Source: Chloroflexota bacterium (GTDB lineage Bacteria > Chloroflexota > Dehalococcoidia > UBA2247 > RBG-13-53-26). From it: DNA of 47,131 nucleotides. A program made the position numbers and the translations under genes. Each line of letters opens with the position of its first letter. The stretch's first letter is position 1. The DNA lies in assembly GCA_003551705.1 (NCBI GenBank), contig PUNJ01000044.1:1-47131 (forward strand), written 5' to 3'. Under the pieces are notes generated by a model. The model saw only the letters and a list, made by a program, of their open reading frames with translations, was not told the DNA's origin and ran no database searches. This document shows, one piece after another, positions 24,093-31,923 of this stretch.

Positions 24093-25226
24093 ATGGATTT
24101 AGGTCTTTCCGAACCGCAGGAAATGTTGAGGAAGATGGCACGGGACTTCCTTGCCACTGAGTGTCCCAAGAGCCTGGTCAGAGAAATGGAGGAAGATTCC
24201 ACAGGGCATCCTCCTCAGCTATGGCAAAGCATGGCCGAACTCGGCTGGCAGGGGCTTCCCTTTCCCGAGATGTACGGCGGCGGCGAGGGCGGTTTTCTGG
24301 ACTTGGCGGTGCTCCTGGAGGAAATGGGACGTGCCTGTCTCCCCGGCCCTTTCTTTTGCACCGTTGTCCTGGGAGGACTGACCATTCTGGATGCCGGTAA
24401 TGAGACGCAGAAGAAGGACCTGCTTCCGGCCATAGCCGAGGGCAAAATGATAGTGACACTGGCTCTCACAGAACCCGGGGGCGGCTTCATACCTTCAGAG
24501 ATCGACCTGGAAGCTGTTGCCGATGGGGACAATTTCGTGCTGACTGGCACCAAGCTCTTTGTGCCCGATGCACATGTTGCGGACTGTTTGATTGTTGTAG
24601 CCCGGACTGCAAAGGGCAGCGACCCCGAAGCAGGCATCACCGTGTTCCTGGTGGATGCAAAATTGCCGGGAATATCCCCTGTTGTACTGTCCTCCTTGGC
24701 CAAGGACAAACAGTGCGAGGTCGTGTTTGACAAAGTGCGTGTGCCTGCTGGCTCCGTACTTGGCGAGGTCAATGGTGGCTGGCCGGTGGTCGCCCGGCTC
24801 CTGCAACGAGCCGCAGTGGCCAAGAGTGTAGAGATGGTTGGTGGAGCCCAGCAGGTGCTGGAAATGACCGTGGACTATGCCAAGGAAAGAGTACAGTTTG
24901 ATAAGCCCATTGGCAGTTTTCAAGCAGTACAGCACCATTGCGCCAACATGGCCTTGGATGTGGATAGCGCACGATTTCTGGTCTACCAGGCTGCCTGGAA
25001 AATGGATGAGGGGCTGCCGTGTGAAATGGAAGTGGCAACTGCCAAGGCTTGGACGAGTGATGCCTGTAAACGGGTCTGTTCTCTTGGACATCAGGTCCAT
25101 GGTGCTATCGGGTTCACCCTGGACCATGACATGCAGCTCTATTCCCGCAGAGCCAAGGCTGCTGAGGCGGCGTATGGCGATGCCGACTTCCACCGAGAGG
25201 CGGTAGCAGCCATGATAGAGGCCTGA
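24093..25226 (+). CDS. acyl-CoA dehydrogenase family protein, FadE/ChsE-like
   Basis: 377-residue flavoprotein fold of the acyl-CoA dehydrogenase superfamily. The N-terminal helices (LSEPQEMLRKMARDFL), middle domain (LALTEPGGG, LTGTKLFVPDA) and C-terminal helices (YAKERVQFDKPIGSFQAVQH, QVHGAIGFT) are in order. The C-terminus reads LYSRRAKAAEAAYGDADFHR instead of ending in EGTSEIQR. This pattern is shared by dehydrogenases that form mixed tetramers, such as actinobacterial steroid side-chain enzymes, where one subunit may lack the catalytic Glu. No partner subunit is adjacent. It has its own promoter and stands alone as a transcription unit, so its physiological substrate is unknown. Confidence 0.9.
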   Translation: MDLGLSEPQEMLRKMARDFLATECPKSLVREMEEDSTGHPPQLWQSMAELGWQGLPFPEMYGGGEGGFLDLAVLLEEMGRACLPGPFFCTVVLGGLTILDAGNETQKKDLLPAIAEGKMIVTLALTEPGGGFIPSEIDLEAVADGDNFVLTGTKLFVPDAHVADCLIVVARTAKGSDPEAGITVFLVDAKLPGISPVVLSSLAKDKQCEVVFDKVRVPAGSVLGEVNGGWPVVARLLQRAAVAKSVEMVGGAQQVLEMTVDYAKERVQFDKPIGSFQAVQHHCANMALDVDSARFLVYQAAWKMDEGLPCEMEVATAKAWTSDACKRVCSLGHQVHGAIGFTLDHDMQLYSRRAKAAEAAYGDADFHREAVAAMIEA

Positions 25227-25289
25227 GCCTGTTCGACATGTGAGGCTCAATCTAGGTCATTGTGTAGCTGGCCGCAATAATGGATATTC

Positions 25290-25295
25290 TATAAT
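25290..25295 (+). promoter_or_regulatory. -10 element upstream of the nad operon
   Basis: A perfect TATAAT about 68 bases before ATG 25363. No acceptable -35 is found at 16-19 bases. It is reported because an independent start is needed here: the preceding gene has its own transcription unit. Confidence 0.3.
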
Positions 25296-25362
25296 GACTG
25301 CAAGCTATGCTTTCTTGCTGTAGATAGGGTGATATGGTACCCTCTAGAGGCAAGAAAGCACC

Positions 25363-25671
25363 ATGGAATCTACCAACATTACGGAAGACGTAGCCAAGAG
25401 CGTGGCTTCGGCATTCTTGAACGAGCGCTACCCCAGTGGCAAGATAGGGGCGGGAGCCCTGCAAATGAACTATGCTCGCGTGGCCTCGATAGTCTTCGAG
25501 CAAGTGATCAGTGTAACCCTGGAATCCGGGCCGGCATATAGAGTCGAGGGCACCTTGACGGTGCGTTCCGGTTCCCTCCTTGCCCAATACATGTGGCCTG
25601 CAGACAAGTTCAAGTTCAAGATATGGGTCAGTAAGCAGGCGCGGCGCGTCCTTTACTGGGAGATGCAATAG
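25363..25671 (+). CDS. hypothetical protein, first gene of the nadB-nadC unit
   Basis: 102-residue protein I do not recognise. It has an N-terminal helix rich in Ala/Ser (TEDVAKSVASAFLNERYPSG) and alternating hydrophobic residues that suggest a beta-sheet (VASIVFEQVISVTLESG; AYRVEGTLTVRSG), ending in a basic strand. There is no signal peptide, membrane segment or Cys motif. It could be a small cystatin/NTF2-like fold, but that is only a guess from strand spacing. AGAGG lies 12 bases before ATG 25363. The stop TAG is immediately followed by the nadB GTG, so the two are almost certainly co-translated. Confidence 0.7.
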   Translation: MESTNITEDVAKSVASAFLNERYPSGKIGAGALQMNYARVASIVFEQVISVTLESGPAYRVEGTLTVRSGSLLAQYMWPADKFKFKIWVSKQARRVLYWEMQ

Positions 25672-27240
25672 GTGACCGTTTACGACTTCCTGATAGTCGG
25701 TAGCGGCATTGCCGGTCTCTATACCGCCTTGCTCGCCCAGGAACAAGGCTCGGTGCTTGTGCTTACCAAAGGCAGCATCGACGACTGCAACACCAAGTAT
25801 GCTCAGGGCGGCATTGCTGCTGCCATAGGCAAGGATGACTCCCCAGAGGTGCATTTCCGGGACACGTCTGAGGCGGCTGCAGGTCTAGCCAATCCAGAGG
25901 CTGTGCACTTGCTTGTCGAGGAGGCTGCCGATCGGATCGGAGACCTGATCAGGTTGGGCGTGCCGTTCGATACCATCAACGGTGAGATTACCCTGACGAA
26001 GGAGGCGGCTCATACCTACCCTCGTGTCCTGCACGCTGGTGGGGATGCCACAGGTGAGCACATCGAGACTACGCTGAGCCGGCGGGTAAGGTCAAGCCGC
26101 ATATTCGTTCTGGAGCATTGCCTGGCCTGTGATATTCTGGTGGACAACGGTCGGGTTCAAGGGGTACGGGCTCTAGATTGCCGGACCGGTTCCATTGAGG
26201 AATTCGCCTGTCGCAAGCTCATTCTGGCCACCGGTGGTGCCGGTCGTCTTTTCAAGTACACCACGAATTCCGAAGTAGCTACCGGGGACGGCGTCTCGCT
26301 GGCTTATCAGGCAGGCGCTGAGGTCACTGACATGGAGTTTTTCCAGTTTCACCCTACGGCGATACGCTTGCCTGGGGTGCACCCTTTTTTGATCTCTGAG
26401 GCGGTCAGAGGTGAAGGAGGTATACTGCGAAACGTGGAGGGTTACCGTTTCATGCCGGACTATACGCCGGAAGAAGAACTGGCCCCCCGGGACGTGGTAG
26501 CACGGAGCATACACTTTGAAATGAAGAAGACCCGCAGCGATCGCGTCTTTCTCGATATAACGCATTTGCCGCCGCATATCATCACGACGCGCTTCCCGCA
26601 TATCTACCGTTTTTGCCTGGATCACGGTTTGGACATAACCAAGGGGTTGATTCCCGTAGCGCCCGCTGCTCACTATATGATGGGGGGAGTCAAGGCTAAT
26701 ATGTGGGGGGAGACCAACATCGACGGCCTCTTTGCTGCCGGAGAAGTGGCCTGTACAGGGGTGCATGGGGCGAACAGGCTGGCCAGTAACTCGCTGCTCG
26801 AGGTGCTCGTCTTCAGCAAGCGTATACTGCAGAAAGTGGCGGCTGCCGGTCCCGATCAGGTTGGAGACAGGAGGGAGGCTGGGAACCCGATACATGCCCG
26901 GCCGGTGGCCAGTGAGGACTTCTCCACCCTGCCCCACAGGCAGGAGCTTTCGTCTGTCCCTACTCTGAGCCTGACAGCGCTGCAGTCTCTGATGTGGGAC
27001 AGGGTTGGGATTATCAGGTCGGGTGAGGGGTTGGAAATAGCGGCGAACCTGCTGGCAAGCTGGGACCACAGTCTGCGGGAGGTCTCCGATCTGAGTTCTT
27101 ATGAATTGAACAATCTGGTGCGCACTGCCCGTCTCATGACGGAAGCTGCAATCCTCAGGGAGGAGAGCAGGGGAGCGCACTTTCGTACCGATTGTCCCGA
27201 TGTGCTACCGGAGTGGGAAAGACATATCATTTTCCGGTAG
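25672..27240 (+). CDS. nadB: L-aspartate oxidase
   Basis: 522-residue FAD enzyme that oxidises L-aspartate to iminoaspartate, first step of de novo NAD synthesis; under anaerobic conditions fumarate can serve as acceptor. The N-terminal dinucleotide motif VGSGIAGLYTALLA, KYAQGGIAAA, HAGGDATGEHI, ATGGAGRLFKYTTN, FFQFHPTA, APAAHYMMGGV and HGANRLASNSLLEVLVF are diagnostic. The C-terminal helical region (ALQSLMWDRVGIIR) completes the family length. The start is GTG directly after the stop of the small upstream gene. The next step, quinolinate synthase (nadA), is not in the window; nadC follows. Confidence 0.96.
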   Translation: MTVYDFLIVGSGIAGLYTALLAQEQGSVLVLTKGSIDDCNTKYAQGGIAAAIGKDDSPEVHFRDTSEAAAGLANPEAVHLLVEEAADRIGDLIRLGVPFDTINGEITLTKEAAHTYPRVLHAGGDATGEHIETTLSRRVRSSRIFVLEHCLACDILVDNGRVQGVRALDCRTGSIEEFACRKLILATGGAGRLFKYTTNSEVATGDGVSLAYQAGAEVTDMEFFQFHPTAIRLPGVHPFLISEAVRGEGGILRNVEGYRFMPDYTPEEELAPRDVVARSIHFEMKKTRSDRVFLDITHLPPHIITTRFPHIYRFCLDHGLDITKGLIPVAPAAHYMMGGVKANMWGETNIDGLFAAGEVACTGVHGANRLASNSLLEVLVFSKRILQKVAAAGPDQVGDRREAGNPIHARPVASEDFSTLPHRQELSSVPTLSLTALQSLMWDRVGIIRSGEGLEIAANLLASWDHSLREVSDLSSYELNNLVRTARLMTEAAILREESRGAHFRTDCPDVLPEWERHIIFR

Positions 27241-27286
27241 CGCCCGCCAACCGGCAATGGCCCGGAGACCGGAGGAGGATAGAACC

Positions 27287-28126
27287 GTGGCACGCAGGAA
27301 TATTCAAGAGGTTGTGGACCTGGCCCTCAGAGAGGACTCGGCTTGGTCTGATGTTACTACCGGGACAGTGATTGATCCTTCCTGGAACACTCGTGCTTAC
27401 GTGACAGGCAAAGAACCCGGCGTCTTGGCCGGGATCGAGGTCATGATGCAGACTTTCTTGACTGTGGATGCCGGTGTGGAGGTTGACACATTGATGGTGG
27501 ATGGGTCGTTATTGAAACGGGGCGACACAATAGCCAGGGTGCAGGGGAGGGCCGGAAGCATTCTTAGCGCAGAGCGGGTGGCACTCAATTTCCTGCAACA
27601 CCTGAGTGGAATTGCCACCGAAACCAGCCGATATGTGGAGGCGGTACGCGGGCTGCCGGTACGCATTGTGGACACACGGAAGACTGTCCCGGGCATGCGG
27701 TGGCTGCAAAAATACGCGGTACGTATGGGGGGCGGGTATAACCACCGGCGGGACCTGAGTGACGGCGTTCTCATCAAGGACAACCACCTGGCAATGACGC
27801 GTGCCCAGGGAATGACCCTGAGCGAAATAGTAACCATGGCCAGGCGGCATGCTCCTTTTACATTGAAGCTGGAGTTGGAGGTTGCCACGCCCGAAGAGGC
27901 TATTGAGGCGGCTGAGGCCGGAGCGGATATCATCATGCTGGATAATATGGCCGTAGACGATATGCGCCATGCTGTAGCGGCCCTCAAGGGCCGGGTACTT
28001 CTGGAAGCTTCCGGCGGGATTACACTGAAGACCGTCCGCCAGGTGGCGGAAACAGGGGTGGACTTCATCTCTATCGGCGCGCTGACACATTCGGTGCGCT
28101 CTTTGGACATCAGCCTCGAATTTTGA
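27287..28126 (+). CDS. nadC: nicotinate-nucleotide pyrophosphorylase (quinolinate phosphoribosyltransferase)
   Basis: 279-residue enzyme that joins quinolinate and PRPP to give nicotinate mononucleotide. Recognisable: LREDSAWSDVTT, ERVALNFLQHLSGIAT, DTRKTVPGMRWLQKYAV, RMGGGYNHRRDLSDGVLIKD, LELEVATPEEA and EASGGITL. GTG 27287 with GGAGGAGG 8 bases upstream is the best start; ATG 27257 in the same frame lacks a ribosome site. It follows nadB after 46 bases. Its PRPP substrate is made by prs, the next gene, though that has its own promoter. Confidence 0.95.
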   Translation: MARRNIQEVVDLALREDSAWSDVTTGTVIDPSWNTRAYVTGKEPGVLAGIEVMMQTFLTVDAGVEVDTLMVDGSLLKRGDTIARVQGRAGSILSAERVALNFLQHLSGIATETSRYVEAVRGLPVRIVDTRKTVPGMRWLQKYAVRMGGGYNHRRDLSDGVLIKDNHLAMTRAQGMTLSEIVTMARRHAPFTLKLELEVATPEEAIEAAEAGADIIMLDNMAVDDMRHAVAALKGRVLLEASGGITLKTVRQVAETGVDFISIGALTHSVRSLDISLEF

Positions 28127-28145
28127 AGGTTGCCGCCGCAACCTT
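28126..28145 (+). terminator. strong hairpin directly after nadC
   Basis: AAGGTTGC (28126-28133) and GCAACCTT (28138-28145) form a perfect 8-base stem with a 4-base loop, starting at the last base of the nadC stop codon. A second small perfect hairpin, GAGAC-TGC-GTCTC, follows at 28159-28171. Neither is followed by a T run, so this is either a non-canonical terminator or a 3' stabilising structure closing the nad unit before the prs promoter. Confidence 0.55.
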
Positions 28146-28253
28146 CGGTGAGAGGTACGAGACTGCGTCTCCTGCAACAACAATTAAATATCCACTTGGC
28201 TGCCCATATTGTATCCTACCGGTAAGGATCATTGAGGAATAAAGGTATTTTTG

Positions 28254-28283
28254 TTGGCTGGCCCAGATTTGCTGTGCTATACT
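28254..28283 (+). promoter_or_regulatory. promoter of prs
   Basis: TTGGCT (28254-28259), 18-base spacer, TATACT (28278-28283) with TG at 28275-28276 giving an extended -10. Start near 28290, about 22 bases before ATG 28312, leaving room for the AGGGGGA ribosome site. Confidence 0.6.
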
Positions 28284-28311
28284 AAACCAGCCATTACTCA
28301 CAGGGGGATCA

Positions 28312-29259
28312 ATGCTAGATGAATTGAAGGTCTTTACGGGCAATGCTCATCCTGGGCTGGCACAGGGGATTTGTGATTACCTTGGAATTCCACTGGGCAA
28401 GGCCAAGGTAACGCAATTCAGCAACGAGAACATTTTTGTTCGCTTGCTGGAGCATGTACGTGAGCGGGACGTTTTCGTCGTGCAGTCCATATGCTCGCCC
28501 GTAAACACGAGCTTGATGGAGCTCTTGATCATGCTGGACGCTGTGAAACGTGCCTCAGCCGGCAGGGTCACTGCAGTGATACCCTACTATGCTTACGGTC
28601 GTACCGACAAGAAAGACCAGCCACGGGTGCCCATAACCGCCCGGCTGATAGCGGACTTGCTCACTGCTGCCGGGGCCAACCGGGTTCTCACCATAGACCT
28701 GCATGCTGGACAAATTCAGGGTTTCTTCTCGATTCCTGTAGATGAACTGACGGCACTGTACGTGTTGAGCCGATACTTCAAGGAGAAGGACTTGCAGGAC
28801 CTGGTTGTGGTAGCCACGGATATCGGCATTTCCAAGCGGGCCAGAGACCTGGCTGAAATGCTGGATGCGCCGCTTGCTATCATCGAGAAGAGGCGCGTTG
28901 GTGACAATGACAAGGCTGAGACCCTGAATGTCATAGGCGATGTCAAGGCTAGGCGGGTCCTCCTGGTGGACGATGAGGTTGATACTGCCGGATCTCTGGT
29001 GGGAGCTGTACGCACGTTGTTGAAGCGTGGTGCTGTGGAAGTCTATTCGTGCTGTACCCATCCGGTCCTTTCGGGACCGGCCATAAGAAGGCTGGCCGCC
29101 TCCAAGGTAAAGGAGGTGGTTGTTACCGACACTATTCCGGTTACCGGGCGCAAGAAATTGGACAAGATAACCGTTTTGTCTCTAGCCCCTGCACTGGGTG
29201 AAGCCATTCGTCGTATCAATACGGGTCAATCAATGGGAGAGATGTTCAAGGGACATTAG
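28312..29259 (+). CDS. prs: ribose-phosphate pyrophosphokinase
   Basis: 315-residue enzyme making PRPP from ribose-5-phosphate and ATP; PRPP feeds purine, pyrimidine, histidine, tryptophan and NAD synthesis. Visible are FSNENIFVRL, the ATP/ribose loop YYAYGRTDKKDQPRVPITAR, TIDLHAGQIQGFF and the PRPP-binding loop LLVDDEVDTAGSL. Length matches class I enzymes. AGGGGGA precedes ATG 28312. secA starts 7 bases after its stop and presumably shares the transcript. Confidence 0.96.
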   Translation: MLDELKVFTGNAHPGLAQGICDYLGIPLGKAKVTQFSNENIFVRLLEHVRERDVFVVQSICSPVNTSLMELLIMLDAVKRASAGRVTAVIPYYAYGRTDKKDQPRVPITARLIADLLTAAGANRVLTIDLHAGQIQGFFSIPVDELTALYVLSRYFKEKDLQDLVVVATDIGISKRARDLAEMLDAPLAIIEKRRVGDNDKAETLNVIGDVKARRVLLVDDEVDTAGSLVGAVRTLLKRGAVEVYSCCTHPVLSGPAIRRLAASKVKEVVVTDTIPVTGRKKLDKITVLSLAPALGEAIRRINTGQSMGEMFKGH

Positions 29260-29266
29260 GAGATAC

Positions 29267-31876
29267 ATGTTTAAAAGATTGGGGAGCCTGCTGGATTCCA
29301 ACCAGCGTGAGCTCAAGAAGACGCGAAGCCTGGTTAGCCGGACCAATGAACTGGAACCTGAGTATGCCCGGCTGGACGACATCCAGTTGCGGAACAAGAC
29401 GGAAGAGTTCAAGCAACGCCTGTCTGACGGGGCTGTTCTGGACGACCTGTTGCCGGAGGCCTTTGCTGCCGTTCGGGAGGCATCCCGGCGGTTCACTGGT
29501 AAGCGTCATTTCGATGTTCAGCTGATGGGGGGCATCGCTCTGCACCAGGGCAGGATTGCCGAAATGAAGACGGGTGAAGGTAAAACACTGGTGGCCACCT
29601 TGCCCTTGTATCTGAACTCGCTCACCGGCAAGGGCTGTCACCTCGTTACCGTCAATGATTACCTGTCCAAGCGTGATCCTCACTGGATGGGACCCATCTT
29701 CTACGCCCTTGGCGTCAGTGTGGGCAGCATTCAGCACGATGCCTCGTTCATCTATGACCGGGAATACGAGTCCGAGGAACCGGTATGGACCTTTATGAGG
29801 CCCGTAACCCGGCGTGAAGCCTATGGGGCTGACGTGACCTATGGCACCAACAACGAACTGGGCTTTGACTACCTCCGGGACAATATGGTCATTGACCTGA
29901 CCCAATGTGTGCAACGCCCCCTGAACTACGCTATCGTTGACGAGGTGGACTACATCCTCATAGACGAGGCCAGGACGCCGCTCATCATAAGTGGCCAAGC
30001 TGAGGAAGCCACGCAGCGTTACCACACCTTTGCCCGCCTTGTGCCCCGTCTCAAGGCCGTTGAAGACTACACCGTGGACGCCAAGTCGCGGGCTGCCATG
30101 TTGACTGATGCAGGCATAGTTCGCATGGAGAGCCTGTTGCGTAAAGAGGGGCTGCTCAAGTCACCGGACCTCTACGATCCCAGCAATTATGCTCTCGTAC
30201 GCTATCTGGAAAGCGCTCTCAAGGCGCATGTCCTTTTCCGCAGAGATCGGGACTATGTGGTCAGAAACGGTGAAGTCATCATAGTCGACGAATTTACCGG
30301 GCGCATGATGCCCGGCCGGAGATACTCCGAGGGACTTCACCAGGCCATCGAGGCCAAGGAGCGTGTCAAGATACAGCGGGAGAGTGTTACTCTGGCCAGC
30401 ATCACCTTCCAGAACTACTTTCGTCTTTATGAGAAACTGGCTGGTATGACGGGAACGGCTCTCACCGAGGCTGAAGAGTTCAGCAAGATATACAAACTGG
30501 ATGTGGTGGTTATTCCCACCAACCGTCCTCAGGCGCGCAAGGACCACACAGATCAGGTGTACAAGAACGAGGAGTCCAAGTTTCGTGCCGTGGCGGGCGA
30601 GATCGAGCAGCTTCACGGCCAGGAGCGTCCTGTGCTGGTGGGAACTACCTCGATCGAGAAATCCGAACTCCTGAGCGACCTGCTTATGCGGCGGGGCGTG
30701 CGTCACCAGGTGCTCAATGCCAAGAACCACGAGAAGGAAGCCCAGGTTATCGCTCAGGCAGGCATGCCGGGTGCGGTCACCGTGGCCACCAACATGGCCG
30801 GGCGGGGAGTTGACATAATTCTGGGCGGCAATCCCGACTTGAGAGAGCAGGCCGAGTGGGCAACCGATCATGACAAGGTTACCGCCCTGGGAGGACTGCA
30901 TGTAATCGGCACGGAGCGGCATGAGGCCCGTCGCATCGATCTCCAGTTGCGGGGACGGGCCGGCCGGCAGGGCGACCCTGGAAGCTCCCGATTCTACGTT
31001 TCTCTGCAGGACGAAGTCATGCACAGGTTCGGTGGTGACCGTGTCAAGGGAATCATGGAATGGGCAGGCCTGGGAGAGGACACACCCATTGAGAACCCCA
31101 TCATCAACAGGGCCATAGAGAATGCGCAGGTGCGTGTGGAAGGGTACCATTTCGAGATACGTAAGCACTTGGTGGACTATGACGACGTTGTGAACAGGCA
31201 CCGTGAAATCATTTACGGAGAGCGAAAGCGTATCATGAGCGGGGCTGATCTCAGGGGCAATATTCTGGATATGGTGCGCAAGGAGATCAGTGCCTTGGTA
31301 GCCGCTTTCTTCACCGAGGACAAGGTTGATGCTGAGGGGCTTCTTGATGAAGCGGCCAGGATTATGCCGCTGCCGTCCCAGGCAAAACCGGCTGCCGTAG
31401 GCGGCATGAGCCCGGGCGAGATTGAGGACATGCTGGTGGACCACGCGGAGGAGTTGTACCGGCAAAAAGAGGCCGAACTCGGCGAGGGGATGCGGGTGCT
31501 GGAGCGCGTGGTCATGCTGCGCACCCTGGACAGGCTGTGGATGGAGCACCTGACCATGATGGAGCACATGCGGCAGGGAATCGGGCTTCAGGCCGCCGGC
31601 CAGCGCAACCCCCTGATCGAGTACAAGAAGGAGGGACACGCCCTCTTTCAGAGCCTTATGGCCAACATCGAGCATGATGTGGTGCATACCATTTTTCATG
31701 CCAGCATCGTTAAGAAAGAGGCGCCCGTGGTGCAGAACACAGGCGGCCAGCAGGCTCCCGCTGCCGCTGCCACCCCCGTTGCCGCCAAGGCTTCTAATGC
31801 TGACAGGAAGCTGGGGCGGAACGACCCCTGTCCCTGCGGAAGCGGCCGGAAATACAAGAAGTGCTGCGGTAAATAG
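29267..31876 (+). CDS. secA: protein translocase ATPase SecA
   Basis: 869-residue motor that drives preproteins through SecYEG. ATG 29267 with TTAGGAG just upstream matches the family start MFKRLGSLL; the frame is open further back inside prs. Walker A is MKTGEGKT, Walker B region DEVDYILIDEARTP, then GTNNELGFDYLRDNM, TGMTGTA, TNMAGRGVDI and LRGRAGRQGDPG. A short insertion with VWTFMRPVTRREAYGADV lies just before TYGTNNE; I associate this with Chloroflexota SecA proteins from memory. The C-terminal zinc tail DPCPCGSGRKYKKCC is intact, following an Ala/Pro-rich linker. Confidence 0.97.
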   Translation: MFKRLGSLLDSNQRELKKTRSLVSRTNELEPEYARLDDIQLRNKTEEFKQRLSDGAVLDDLLPEAFAAVREASRRFTGKRHFDVQLMGGIALHQGRIAEMKTGEGKTLVATLPLYLNSLTGKGCHLVTVNDYLSKRDPHWMGPIFYALGVSVGSIQHDASFIYDREYESEEPVWTFMRPVTRREAYGADVTYGTNNELGFDYLRDNMVIDLTQCVQRPLNYAIVDEVDYILIDEARTPLIISGQAEEATQRYHTFARLVPRLKAVEDYTVDAKSRAAMLTDAGIVRMESLLRKEGLLKSPDLYDPSNYALVRYLESALKAHVLFRRDRDYVVRNGEVIIVDEFTGRMMPGRRYSEGLHQAIEAKERVKIQRESVTLASITFQNYFRLYEKLAGMTGTALTEAEEFSKIYKLDVVVIPTNRPQARKDHTDQVYKNEESKFRAVAGEIEQLHGQERPVLVGTTSIEKSELLSDLLMRRGVRHQVLNAKNHEKEAQVIAQAGMPGAVTVATNMAGRGVDIILGGNPDLREQAEWATDHDKVTALGGLHVIGTERHEARRIDLQLRGRAGRQGDPGSSRFYVSLQDEVMHRFGGDRVKGIMEWAGLGEDTPIENPIINRAIENAQVRVEGYHFEIRKHLVDYDDVVNRHREIIYGERKRIMSGADLRGNILDMVRKEISALVAAFFTEDKVDAEGLLDEAARIMPLPSQAKPAAVGGMSPGEIEDMLVDHAEELYRQKEAELGEGMRVLERVVMLRTLDRLWMEHLTMMEHMRQGIGLQAAGQRNPLIEYKKEGHALFQSLMANIEHDVVHTIFHASIVKKEAPVVQNTGGQQAPAAAATPVAAKASNADRKLGRNDPCPCGSGRKYKKCCGK

Positions 31877-31923
31877 CCACGACAGGTGTACGAGAACCTG
31901 GAAGCTTCCCCGGAGTCCAATCC

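Noticed and set aside
30161-31699. A 512-codon - strand frame inside secA
   Set aside because: Same reason: antisense shadow of a strongly conserved gene, with no ribosome site or domain.
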